Shown here: piece by piece, positions 6,449 through 14,225 of the stretch
How the letters are laid out: each line of letters starts with the position of its first letter
Position numbering within the stretch: position 1 is the first letter of the stretch
Assembly (NCBI GenBank): GCA_900543885.1
Contig: UQTA01000064.1
Span: 1-17,502, forward strand
Direction of reading: 5' to 3'
From: an uncultured Clostridium sp.
GTDB taxonomy: Bacteria > Bacillota > Clostridia > Lachnospirales > Lachnospiraceae
DNA: 17,502 bases
The notes under the pieces: model-generated
Seen by the model: only the letters and a program-made list of their open reading frames with translations
Database searches by the model: none
Told to the model about the DNA's origin: nothing
Position numbers and translations under genes: made by a program

Positions 6449-8485
6449 ATGAGAAGAGAGTATATCATAGAAACAAATGAGGGAAAAATCTATCCGTTGG
6501 GAGTGACAAAGACTCAGGGGGGATTTGATATAGCATTTGTTTCTCAAAAGACTCCGGCACTGCTGCTTTTTGAAAAGGGAAGCAGAAAACAGGCAGCCAG
6601 ACTGGCATTCCCGGAAAATGCCCGTATGGGAGATGTACATTATATGACGGTAAAGGGAGATTTTACCGGTCTGGAATATGCCTTTGAGGAAGATGGAAAA
6701 GAGATCAGTGATCCATTTGGAACCTGTTTTACAGGACGGGAAAAATGGGGAGATGAGAAAGCGGCTGAACAGGCGCTGCATACTCCTTTTGAGGCAGTAA
6801 AAGAAGCCTTTGACTGGGAAGGTGACAAAAGACCTGAGATTCCGGCTCATGGGTGCATTGTATACAAGATACATCCAAGAGGTTTTTCAAAACATGTTTC
6901 CTTTAAGGGCGAAAGCTGGAAGAGAGGAACCTTTGGCGCTATCGCTGATAAGATTCCTTATATGAAAGATCTAGGCATTACCACTGTTGAAATGATGCCG
7001 CCTGTGGAATTTGACGAGATCATAAAAGATGCTCCGGGAAAGGTAAATTACTGGGGCTACTGCTGCGGACACAGTTTTGCGCCAAAAGCAGCCTATGCAG
7101 GTGCAGCCCCGGGACAGAAAAAGGACCCGGTAAAAGAGTTTAAGAGTCTGGTAAAAGCATTACATAAAGCGGGGCTGGAGCTGGTCATTGAATTATATTT
7201 TGACGGAACCCAGTCACCTTCTTATGTGGTGGATGTGCTGCGGTTCTGGGCTGCAGAGTATCATGTAGATGGTATACATATAGTGGGTTATGCTCCTTTG
7301 GAAACCATTGTAAAGGATCCTTACCTTGCTGATCTGAAGCTTTGGGCGAAAAACTGGGACGAAGTGAGGCTGGAAAAGGGAACAGACAGAAGCAGCAGGG
7401 CCAAAGAAGAAAAGAAAGGTCCCGGCCGGCGGCTGTCTGCTTACGAGACAGGATTTATGCTGGATATGCGCAGCTTTTTAAAAGGCGATGAAGGCATGTT
7501 GAACCAGGTGGCTCTCCATGTAAAGGACAACCCGGATACAGTAGCTTCTATTAACTACATGGCAAATACCAATGGATTTACGCTGTTAGATATGGTTTCC
7601 TACGATCACAAGCACAACGAGGACAATGGTGAGGAAAATCATGATGGCACTGATTACAACCAGTCCTGGAACTGCGGCGAAGAAGGCCCGGTGCGAAAGA
7701 AAAAGATCATTGCTTTGCGGAACCGTCAGCTTAAAAATGCACTTACTATGCTTTTCTTAAGTCAGGGAACCCCGTTAATTATGGCAGGTGATGAATTTGG
7801 CCGTACACAGAAGGGAAATAACAATGCCTATTGTCAGGATAGTGATATTTCCTGGTTAAACTGGAATTTATTAGACTCTCATAAGAGCCTTTATGAATTC
7901 ACCAAAAATCTGATCGCTTTCCGCAAAAAGCACAGCCTGTTCCACCGCAGCACAGAACCTACATTAATGGATCACAAATCAGTAGGCCTGCCGGATGTAT
8001 CTTTCCATGGTGAAAAGGCCTGGTGTCCGGATTTTGAGCGTTACAGCCGCCAGTTAGGTGTATTCTACTGTGCTTCTTATGGGGAAAATGCAGATGGCAG
8101 CGAAGAACCGTACTTTTATACTGCCTATAATATGCATTGGGAGCCACATACATTTGCACTTCCCAATCTTCCTTCAGGATACAGTTGGCATCAGGTATTA
8201 GATACGGCAGAAGATAACATGAATGGATTTTTAACGGAAGGCAAAGAAAAACTTCTGGATGACCAGAAAGAGGCTCTTGTTCTTGCAAGATCTATCCAGG
8301 TATTTGCCGGACTTAAATGTCCGGAAAAGAAGGCTGCAGTCCAGACCAAAAAGCATTCAGGAAGCAGGGCAGGGAAAAGGACAGAAATAAAGGCAGAAAT
8401 AAAAACAGAAACAGAAAATGCAACAAAGACGGAAACAAAAGCGGAAACCAAAACAGAAATAAAGGCAGAAAAGAAAAGGTCCTAA
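6449..8485 (+). CDS. GlgX-like GH13 protein lacking catalytic residues
   Basis: A 678-residue relative of glycogen debranching enzymes (GlgX/TreX, isoamylase type), with a CBM48-like N-terminus (about 1-95), a GH13 barrel (about 130-560) and a C-terminal beta domain. Family stretches are well kept, for example NGFTLLDMVSY, KHNEDNGEENHDG, and GDEFGRTQKGNNNAYCQD. Every catalytic position I can align is changed. The nucleophile motif GFRFD reads GIHIV (275-279, Asp to Val279), the acid/base motif LIAEPWD reads LWAKNWD (Glu to Lys301), and the third motif AHDGF reads NTNGF (His to Thr374, Asp to Asn375). Region I DVVYNHT reads ELYFDGT (248-254). I infer a glucan-binding or scaffold pseudoenzyme. 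The tail (about 625-678) is Lys/Thr/Glu-rich and repetitive. ATG 6449 has AAAGGCGG ten bases upstream. The ORF is open throughout, so decay is unlikely. It sits 29 bases after uup. Confidence 0.88.
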   Translation: MRREYIIETNEGKIYPLGVTKTQGGFDIAFVSQKTPALLLFEKGSRKQAARLAFPENARMGDVHYMTVKGDFTGLEYAFEEDGKEISDPFGTCFTGREKWGDEKAAEQALHTPFEAVKEAFDWEGDKRPEIPAHGCIVYKIHPRGFSKHVSFKGESWKRGTFGAIADKIPYMKDLGITTVEMMPPVEFDEIIKDAPGKVNYWGYCCGHSFAPKAAYAGAAPGQKKDPVKEFKSLVKALHKAGLELVIELYFDGTQSPSYVVDVLRFWAAEYHVDGIHIVGYAPLETIVKDPYLADLKLWAKNWDEVRLEKGTDRSSRAKEEKKGPGRRLSAYETGFMLDMRSFLKGDEGMLNQVALHVKDNPDTVASINYMANTNGFTLLDMVSYDHKHNEDNGEENHDGTDYNQSWNCGEEGPVRKKKIIALRNRQLKNALTMLFLSQGTPLIMAGDEFGRTQKGNNNAYCQDSDISWLNWNLLDSHKSLYEFTKNLIAFRKKHSLFHRSTEPTLMDHKSVGLPDVSFHGEKAWCPDFERYSRQLGVFYCASYGENADGSEEPYFYTAYNMHWEPHTFALPNLPSGYSWHQVLDTAEDNMNGFLTEGKEKLLDDQKEALVLARSIQVFAGLKCPEKKAAVQTKKHSGSRAGKRTEIKAEIKTETENATKTETKAETKTEIKAEKKRS

Positions 8486-8511
8486 AGAGAACCGGAAAGA
8501 AGGAATGTAAT

Positions 8512-9663
8512 ATGTTAAGTGAAGCTATGGAGCGTTTTATCAAGGAACATGAAAAAGAGGCATATGACCTGCTTCTTACCATTGCAAAGATCCCTTCCCC
8601 ATCCAATCATGAGGAAAAAAGAGCCCAGTTTTGCTGTAACTGGTTAAAGGAACAGGGCGCAGAGGGAGTCTATATTGATGAGGCATTAAATGTAGTTTAT
8701 CCAGCTGCTTTAAGGGATAATGTGGATGTTTATATGGCCCATACAGACGTAGTTTTTCCAGATGAGACGGAACTTCCTTTAAAGGTGGAAAATGGACGTA
8801 TCTGCTGTCCGGGCGTAGGTGATGATACTGCCTGCCTTGTATGTGTCCTTCTGGCAGCAAAATATACTGCTCTTATGATAAAAGAAGGCAAACTTAACCA
8901 GATCCGGCCGGAAACAGAACCTGGACTGATCTTTGTATGCAATTCAGGAGAAGAAGGTCTTGGAAACCTGAAAGGCGTTAAAAAGATCTGCGAAGATTAC
9001 GGCAGCCGTATGAGTACTTTCTGTACCTTCGACGGCAGCCTGGAGCATCTGGTAGATGAAGCAGTGGGATCTAACCGTTATAAAGTGACGGTACGCACTC
9101 AGGGCGGACATTCCTTTGGCAATTTCGGCAATGATAATGCCATTGAAAAACTGGCAGGTATCATTGAAAAGCTGTATCAGATCAAGGTGCCGGAAGGTGG
9201 AAAAACTACTTACAATGTGGGTACTATTTCCGGTGGCACTTCTGTTAATACCATTGCCCAGGAAGCTTCCATGTTATACGAGTTCCGCTCTGACAGAAAA
9301 GTAAATCTGGCTTATATGGAAGAAAAATTTGAGGCAGCAGTAAATGAGGCAAAGGCAGCCGGTCTTGATATTACCTATGAGATCCTGGGCATCCGTCCAT
9401 GCTCCGGTGATGTAGATAAAGAACGTCAGGCACGCCTTCTTGAACGTGCAAAAGCAGCGGTAGAGACGGTGACAGGAATCTGCCCTGGAGTTGGTTCAGG
9501 TTCTACAGACTGCAATATCCCGCTTTCTATGGGGATCCCAAGCGTGTGTGTGGGCTGCTACAGTGGGGCTGGTGCTCATACAAGAGAGGAATATGTAGAG
9601 GAAGCTTCCCTTCCTTTAGGATACAGAGTTGCTTTTGAAATGATATTTGGCGGCAGGTCATAA
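8512..9663 (+). CDS. M20 family metallopeptidase, PepT-like
   Basis: Dizinc aminopeptidase-type enzyme of the M20 family (383 residues), probably cytosolic and acting on short peptides. Metal and catalytic positions are all visible: His77 with Asp79 in MAHTDVV, Asp104 in GVGDDTA, Glu147 (base) and Glu148 in NSGEEGLG, Asp174 in TFDGS, and His356 in GAGAHTREEY. The dimerisation or lid domain lies roughly between residues 185 and 295 and includes QGGHSFGNFGNDNA. ATG 8512 is preferred because AAGGA at 8500-8504 is seven bases upstream; the longer reading frame into the preceding gene is Lys-rich and has no homology. It is 26 bases after the GlgX-like gene, suggesting co-transcription. The exact substrate cannot be read from sequence. 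Confidence 0.92.
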   Translation: MLSEAMERFIKEHEKEAYDLLLTIAKIPSPSNHEEKRAQFCCNWLKEQGAEGVYIDEALNVVYPAALRDNVDVYMAHTDVVFPDETELPLKVENGRICCPGVGDDTACLVCVLLAAKYTALMIKEGKLNQIRPETEPGLIFVCNSGEEGLGNLKGVKKICEDYGSRMSTFCTFDGSLEHLVDEAVGSNRYKVTVRTQGGHSFGNFGNDNAIEKLAGIIEKLYQIKVPEGGKTTYNVGTISGGTSVNTIAQEASMLYEFRSDRKVNLAYMEEKFEAAVNEAKAAGLDITYEILGIRPCSGDVDKERQARLLERAKAAVETVTGICPGVGSGSTDCNIPLSMGIPSVCVGCYSGAGAHTREEYVEEASLPLGYRVAFEMIFGGRS

Positions 9664-9688
9664 GCCTGTTTTCTCCTGCATAAAGATA

Positions 9689-9740
9689 GTATCATCAAAG
9701 ATGTTGGGGCAAAAGATATTTTGCCCCTGGTATCATCAAA
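9689..9740. repeat. Hairpin between two 11-bp direct repeats
   Basis: GTATCATCAAA occurs at 9689-9699 and 9730-9740. Between the copies is a perfect nine-base-pair hairpin, GGGGCAAAA (9706-9714) with TTTTGCCCC (9719-9727), around a GATA loop. GATG next to the first direct repeat could pair with CATC in either copy. It lies downstream of the peptidase gene and lacks a U tract. It could be a processing or regulatory site, or the scar of a very small insertion. Confidence 0.5.
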
Positions 9741-9764
9741 AAAAGAGACAATATATACATTTAG

Positions 9765-9811
9765 ATGAGGATGCTGTAAAGACCAGGTTGGTCAGGGCAT
9801 CCTCATTTTTT
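9765..9811 (+). terminator. Intrinsic terminator or attenuator before the P-type ATPase
   Basis: ATGAGGATGC at 9765-9774 pairs perfectly with GCATCCTCAT at 9797-9806, and six T residues run from 9806 to 9811. A small inner stem, GACC (9781-9784) with GGTC (9790-9793), fills the loop. It ends 27 bases before the ATPase start codon. It may end the uup operon transcript, or control read-through into the ATPase gene. Confidence 0.75.
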
Positions 9812-9838
9812 CTATATGGGGTTTGCAGGGAGGCAGGA

Positions 9839-12472
9839 ATGGAACAATGGTATGGTCTGACTCAGGAGGAAGTCTTAAAACGTCTTGGTACCAACAGGAC
9901 CGGACTTAGTGAGGAAGAGGCAGAAAAACGGCTTGAAGTATATGGGGAAAATATTTTAAAAGAGCAGGAAGAAATGCCCTGGTGGCAGATATTTCTGGGA
10001 CAGTTTAAGGATCTTTTAGTTATGCTCCTTATTGGCGCTGCCGGGGTATCCATGGTCACAGGAGATCCGGAAAGTGCGCTGGTTATCTTTTCCGTCCTTT
10101 TTTTAAATGCTATTTTAGGAACAGTCCAGCATCAGAAAGCCAGGAAATCCCTGGAAAGTTTAAAACGTCTGGCTGCTGCAGATACATTGCTCCTTCGGGA
10201 AGGACGGATCTGTACAGTGCCCTCTTCCAGGGTAGTTCCCGGAGATATCCTGGTTCTGGAAACCGGGGGAATGGCTGCTGCAGACGGGCGTATTCTCCAG
10301 GCGGCCGGTCTTACCTGCAATGAAAGCTCCCTTACAGGAGAAGCTTTAAGTGTGGAGAAAAACGAAAAAAGCCTGTTTTCAGAACAGGAAGATATTGCTC
10401 TGGGAGATCAGAGCAATATGGTCTTTTCTGGTGCCCTGATCACAGGAGGCAGAGGTACGGCAGTGGTGACAGCTACGGGGATGGATACGCAGATTGGAAA
10501 AATCGCTTCTTTAATGAACCGCACAACAGAAAAGAAAACACCTTTGCAGGCCAGTCTGGACCGGTTTTCCGGGCATCTGGCAGTTGTTATAATGGGCATC
10601 TGCACAGTGATCTTTTGCATCAGCCTTTATCGCAAAGAACCGGTACTGGATGCTCTGATGTTTGCAGTTGCGCTGGCAGTTGCAGCGATTCCGGAAGCTC
10701 TTGGTTCTATTGTGACTATTGTCCAGGCAATGGGAACCCAGAAAATGGCAAAAGAACATGCTGTTATAAAGGATCTGAAGGCAGTGGAAAGCCTTGGCTG
10801 TGTGTCTGTAATCTGTTCTGACAAAACGGGGACGCTGACTCAGAACCGGCTGCGTGTAAGGGCTGTGTTTTTAAACGGGGAGGAGATACCGGCAGGACAA
10901 CTGAAAAAACATGAAAATTTCCTTTTTCTGGAAGCAGCGGTCCTTGCAAACAATGCCTGGGATGATCTGCCTGAGGAAAATACAGACCCTTTGGAACAAG
11001 CTCTTTTGGAAATGACAAAAGAAGCAGGAGAAGAACCAAAACAGATCCGAAAAGGCTGGAAACGTCTTCTGGAACTGCCTTTTGATTCTAAAAGAAAGTA
11101 TATGGGTGCATTTTGCAAAAAAAATGAGGAGCAGATCTTATTTGTAAAAGGCGCACCGGATGTATTGCTGGACCGGTGTACCAGTGTGATCAATCCGTCT
11201 TTCTTAGGAAAAGCAGAAAAAGGCAGAGCAAAGACGGCTTTATGGGGACGGCCTCTTTTATTTTCAGACCGAAACCGTATTTTACAGCAAAATGATGCCT
11301 GGTCAAAAAAGGGCATGCGCATCCTTGCCCTGGCATGCAGGCCCTTAAGTGAAGGAAAAACAGGGGAAGATCTGGCAGCAAATCTTATTTTTCTGGGACT
11401 GGCGGCAATGTCTGATCCTCCAAGACCACAGTCACGGGGCGCAGTGGCAGAGGCAAAAAATGCGGGGATACGGACAGTTATGATAACCGGGGATCATAAA
11501 GTGACGGCAGCAGCAGTGGCGGCTGATATTGGGATTTTTGCTCCCGGTGATCTGGCGGTAACAGGCGCGGAACTGGAAAAAATGAGCGAAGAAGATCTGG
11601 AAAGAGATCTGGAACGGATTTCTGTATATGCCAGAGTGTCCCCGGAACATAAGATCCGCATTGTAGAGGCATGGCAGAGAAAAGGGCATATTACAGCTAT
11701 GACAGGAGACGGAGTCAATGATGCCCCGGCATTGAAAAAAGCGGATATTGGAATTGCCATGGGCAGATCAGGAACAGAAGTTTCCAGGGATGCAGCTGCC
11801 ATGATACTGACAGATGATAACTTTGCCACTATCATTAAAGCAGTAGCAAATGGCAGAAATGTGTACCGCAATATAAAAAATGCCATCCAGTTTTTACTGT
11901 CAGGCAATATGGCAGGTATTCTTTGTGTATTGTATACATCTATAAAAGCACTGCCGCTGCCATTTGCCCCTGTGCATCTGCTGTTTATCAATCTGCTGAC
12001 GGATTCCCTGCCGGCTATTGCCATAGGAATGGAACCTGCTGACCGGGATCTTTTGCGCCAGCCGCCGAGAGATCCCAAAGAGGGGATACTGACTCTTTCT
12101 TTTGCGGTCCACATTTTACTTCAGGGGATCCTTATTGGGGGTGCTACCATGTGGGCCTGGGAAAAAGGATACGCCCAGGGCGGTGAAGCGGTTGCCAGTA
12201 CCATGGCGTTTACAACACTGATTTTGGCAAGACTGCTTCACGGCTTTAATTGCAGAGGCAAAAAAAGCCTGTTTTCCCTGGGGATAAGGAGCAATCCCTG
12301 GTGTGTTATAGCATTGTTTGTGGGGCTCGCCCTTATGGGAGCTGTGCTGTTTGTGCCGGAATTGCAGAAGATATTTCTGGCCGCGGATTTAAGCAGAGAG
12401 CAGTTTTTTATTGTAATATTAGGAGCACTGGCCCCTACTGCAGTGATCCAGGTTTACAAACTCTTCGTGTGA
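9839..12472 (+). CDS. P2A-type cation ATPase, probably Ca2+
   Basis: Membrane pump of 877 residues that should export Ca2+ (or Mn2+) using ATP. It has a cation-ATPase N-terminal segment (1-70), an actuator loop with TGEA (166-169), the phosphorylation site DKTGTLT with Asp328, KGAPD in the nucleotide-binding domain, the hinge TGDGVNDAP (622-630), and about ten membrane segments. In helix 4 the usual PEGLP reads PEALG (285-289). Helix 6 keeps Asn718 and Asp722. The helix 5 position equal to SERCA Glu771 is Gly693, so only one Ca2+ site is expected, as in PMCA-like bacterial pumps. ATG 9839 has GGGAGG at 9828-9833; the longer frame back to 9647 overlaps the peptidase gene and crosses the terminator hairpin. 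No Mn2+ (yybP-ykoY) riboswitch consensus is apparent upstream. Confidence 0.92.
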   Translation: MEQWYGLTQEEVLKRLGTNRTGLSEEEAEKRLEVYGENILKEQEEMPWWQIFLGQFKDLLVMLLIGAAGVSMVTGDPESALVIFSVLFLNAILGTVQHQKARKSLESLKRLAAADTLLLREGRICTVPSSRVVPGDILVLETGGMAAADGRILQAAGLTCNESSLTGEALSVEKNEKSLFSEQEDIALGDQSNMVFSGALITGGRGTAVVTATGMDTQIGKIASLMNRTTEKKTPLQASLDRFSGHLAVVIMGICTVIFCISLYRKEPVLDALMFAVALAVAAIPEALGSIVTIVQAMGTQKMAKEHAVIKDLKAVESLGCVSVICSDKTGTLTQNRLRVRAVFLNGEEIPAGQLKKHENFLFLEAAVLANNAWDDLPEENTDPLEQALLEMTKEAGEEPKQIRKGWKRLLELPFDSKRKYMGAFCKKNEEQILFVKGAPDVLLDRCTSVINPSFLGKAEKGRAKTALWGRPLLFSDRNRILQQNDAWSKKGMRILALACRPLSEGKTGEDLAANLIFLGLAAMSDPPRPQSRGAVAEAKNAGIRTVMITGDHKVTAAAVAADIGIFAPGDLAVTGAELEKMSEEDLERDLERISVYARVSPEHKIRIVEAWQRKGHITAMTGDGVNDAPALKKADIGIAMGRSGTEVSRDAAAMILTDDNFATIIKAVANGRNVYRNIKNAIQFLLSGNMAGILCVLYTSIKALPLPFAPVHLLFINLLTDSLPAIAIGMEPADRDLLRQPPRDPKEGILTLSFAVHILLQGILIGGATMWAWEKGYAQGGEAVASTMAFTTLILARLLHGFNCRGKKSLFSLGIRSNPWCVIALFVGLALMGAVLFVPELQKIFLAADLSREQFFIVILGALAPTAVIQVYKLFV

Positions 12473-12501
12473 ATTGTCCGCAAAATTTTCTAAGATCGTG
12501 T

Positions 12502-12530
12502 AAAATATCTGTAGTAAGGTGGAAAATATC
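12502..12530. promoter_or_regulatory. Paired AAAATATC direct repeats
   Basis: AAAATATC occurs at 12502-12509 and 12523-12530, 21 bases apart or two helical turns, in the 118-base gap before the FAH-family gene. The spacing would suit a dimeric regulator on one DNA face. TAAAAT at 12501-12506 could be a -10, but no -35 is convincing. Could be chance in AT-rich DNA. Confidence 0.2.
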
Positions 12531-12590
12531 CGAAAAATGTGATAAAGTAAGCATTAAGAAATTTCAAACAGGAGAAACAAGGAGGCTGTT

Positions 12591-13487
12591 ATGAGGCTTG
12601 TTACATATGAAGTAGAACATAAAGGCGGTCTGGGAGTGATCAGCAAGGACGGAAAATGGATCTATCCTCTTCGTTCACTGGATATGGATTATAAGACCAT
12701 GCAGGAACTGATCGAAGGGATCAGCGAGTCAGAAAAACAGCTGCTGGAATATGTGTCCGGTCAGAACCCTTATAAGATCAGAGGAGCGGCACCCATTGAA
12801 GAAGTAAAATTTCTTGCTCCGATCCCAAATCCAAAGCAGGATGTGATCTGTCTGGGTATCAACTATATGGCTCATGCAGAGGAATCGGCCCGTTATAAAA
12901 AGGAGGCATTTGGAGGCGAACGTCCTTATGCCGTTTACTTTTCCAAACGTGTAAATGAAGCAGTGGCAAACGGCGAAGGCATTGAAAGCCATTCTGACAT
13001 TGTAGAAGATCTGGATTATGAGGCAGAACTGGCTGTTATTATTGGAAAAGAAGCAAAAAATGTACCGGAAGAAGAAGTAAAAGATTATATTTTCGGTTAT
13101 ACCATTATTAATGATGTCAGTGCCAGAACCCTTCAGACCCGGCACAATCAGTGGTATTTTGGAAAGAGTTTAGACGGATTTTTCCCAATGGGACCATGTA
13201 TCACTACAGTAGAAGATATCCCATATCCGCCAAAGCTTTCTATTCAGTCCAAAGTCAACGGAGAACTGAGACAGGACAGCAATACAGAGCTGCTGATCTT
13301 TGGCATTGACCACATTGTCAGCGAACTGTCAAAGGGCATGACGTTAAAGCCAGGAACCATTATTGCCACCGGTACACCGGCAGGTGCAGGAATGGGATTT
13401 ACACCGCCAAAATTCCTGAAACCGGGAGATGTGGTGGAATGTACCATTGAAGGGATCGGAACACTGACCAATCCGGTAATTAAATAG
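12591..13487 (+). CDS. Fumarylacetoacetate hydrolase family protein
   Basis: Cytosolic metal-dependent enzyme of the FAH superfamily (298 residues), whose members cleave or isomerise beta-dicarbonyl compounds (acylpyruvases, homoprotocatechuate-pathway isomerases, oxaloacetate-acting enzymes). The N-terminal segment (1-75) is the variable cap. The catalytic fold begins at about residue 85 with ICLGINYMAHAEES. Metal ligands fit Glu144 and Glu146 in DYEAEL and Asp175 in INDVSAR. GTPAGAGMGF near residue 260 is a family hallmark. AAGGAGG at 12579-12585 gives a strong site five bases before the ATG. There are no aromatic-degradation genes nearby, so the substrate is unknown. A MITE-like element abuts the stop codon: the 8-bp duplicated target includes the final codon and the stop, and the coding sequence is unharmed. 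Confidence 0.9.
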   Translation: MRLVTYEVEHKGGLGVISKDGKWIYPLRSLDMDYKTMQELIEGISESEKQLLEYVSGQNPYKIRGAAPIEEVKFLAPIPNPKQDVICLGINYMAHAEESARYKKEAFGGERPYAVYFSKRVNEAVANGEGIESHSDIVEDLDYEAELAVIIGKEAKNVPEEEVKDYIFGYTIINDVSARTLQTRHNQWYFGKSLDGFFPMGPCITTVEDIPYPPKLSIQSKVNGELRQDSNTELLIFGIDHIVSELSKGMTLKPGTIIATGTPAGAGMGFTPPKFLKPGDVVECTIEGIGTLTNPVIK

Positions 13488-13638
13488 GTTACAGTTCAGC
13501 CTTGCGAAGATTTAGGGTCAAAAGTACGTTGAAAACTTGTTTTCATAAGTGCTTTTGGCGCTAAATCTTCATAAGGCAGACGCCCAAAGCTTCTTGTCCG
13601 CTGTAAGCGGGCAAGAAGATGCAAGGCTGAACTGTAAC
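13488..13638. mobile_element. MITE-like inverted-repeat element, 151 bp
   Basis: Perfect 18-bp terminal inverted repeats, GTTACAGTTCAGCCTTGC (13488-13505) and its complement (13621-13638), are flanked by an exact 8-bp direct repeat, TTAAATAG, at 13480-13487 and 13639-13646, as expected for a target duplication. The interior folds into two arms. Arm 1 has GAAGATTTAG (13506-13515) with CTAAATCTTC (13561-13570), CAAAAGTAC (13519-13527) with GTGCTTTTG (13549-13557), and GAAAAC with GTTTTC at the tip. Arm 2 pairs 13 bases, 13590-13602 with 13606-13618, with one wobble. It has no coding capacity. It would need a transposase supplied from elsewhere; an 8-bp duplication fits several IS families, and I cannot say which. 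Confidence 0.75.
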
Positions 13639-13722
13639 TTAAATAGACATGATAAATGAATAAAGAAGCAATTGTATACATTTAGGACAATAATGCAGGC
13701 AGCACAAGGAGGTATGCATACA

Positions 13723-14187
13723 ATGGAATTTATCCCAATGACCATCAAGAAACAGAAAAATATCGCCCTGATCGCTCACGATCAGAAGAAACATGAATTA
13801 ATGGAATGGTGCAAGGCGAACAAAGCGATCCTGGAGAAGCATTTTTTATGCGGAACCGGAACCACAGCAAGGATGATCACAGATTATACAGGTCTTCCTG
13901 TAAAAGGATACAACAGCGGCCCATTGGGAGGCGACCAGCAGATCGGCGCCAAGATCGTAGAAGGACAGATCGATTTTGTGATCTTTTTCTCCGACCCATT
14001 GACAGCACAGCCGCATGATCCGGATGTAAAGGCACTGCTGCGTATTGCTCAGGTATATGATATTCCCATTGCAAATAACAAAGCAAGCGCAGATTTTATG
14101 ATCTCGTCACCGCTTATGGATCAGGAATATGAGCACGATGTGATCAATTTCAAACAAAATATTTCAGAACGGGCGAAGCAGTTATGA
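13723..14187 (+). CDS. mgsA: Methylglyoxal synthase
   Basis: Converts dihydroxyacetone phosphate to methylglyoxal and phosphate, a bypass used when sugar phosphates build up. The protein has 154 residues with this start and lines up with the E. coli enzyme without gaps through the active site. His19-Asp20 lie in IAHD, the phosphate-binding GTGTTAR is at 44-50, the catalytic Asp71 lies in GPLGGDQQ (66-73), and His98 and Asp101 lie in PHDPD. ATG 13723 is chosen for this match; AAGGAGG at 13706-13712 is ten bases upstream. ATG 13714 is one base from that site, and TTG 13672 has no site. glgB begins 38 bases after the stop, so the two probably form an operon joining glycolytic overflow to glycogen synthesis. 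Transcription must start in or beyond the MITE-like element; no promoter is clear. Confidence 0.95.
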   Translation: MEFIPMTIKKQKNIALIAHDQKKHELMEWCKANKAILEKHFLCGTGTTARMITDYTGLPVKGYNSGPLGGDQQIGAKIVEGQIDFVIFFSDPLTAQPHDPDVKALLRIAQVYDIPIANNKASADFMISSPLMDQEYEHDVINFKQNISERAKQL

Positions 14188-14225
14188 TCCGATAGATGCT
14201 GTTTTCGCTAAAAGGGGGCACGCAG

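Noticed and set aside
8317..8511. N-terminal extension of the M20 peptidase into the GlgX-like tail
   Set aside because: Low-complexity Lys/Arg/Asn reading frame from the tail DNA; ATG 8512 has a good site and a normal length.
9647..9838. N-terminal extension of the P-type ATPase overlapping the peptidase gene
   Set aside because: The extension has no family match and crosses a strong terminator hairpin; ATG 9839 has a proper ribosome binding site and the family start.
9664..9838. Mn2+-sensing yybP-ykoY riboswitch before the ATPase
   Set aside because: Such ATPases can have one, but the conserved GGGGAGUA-type core is not present.
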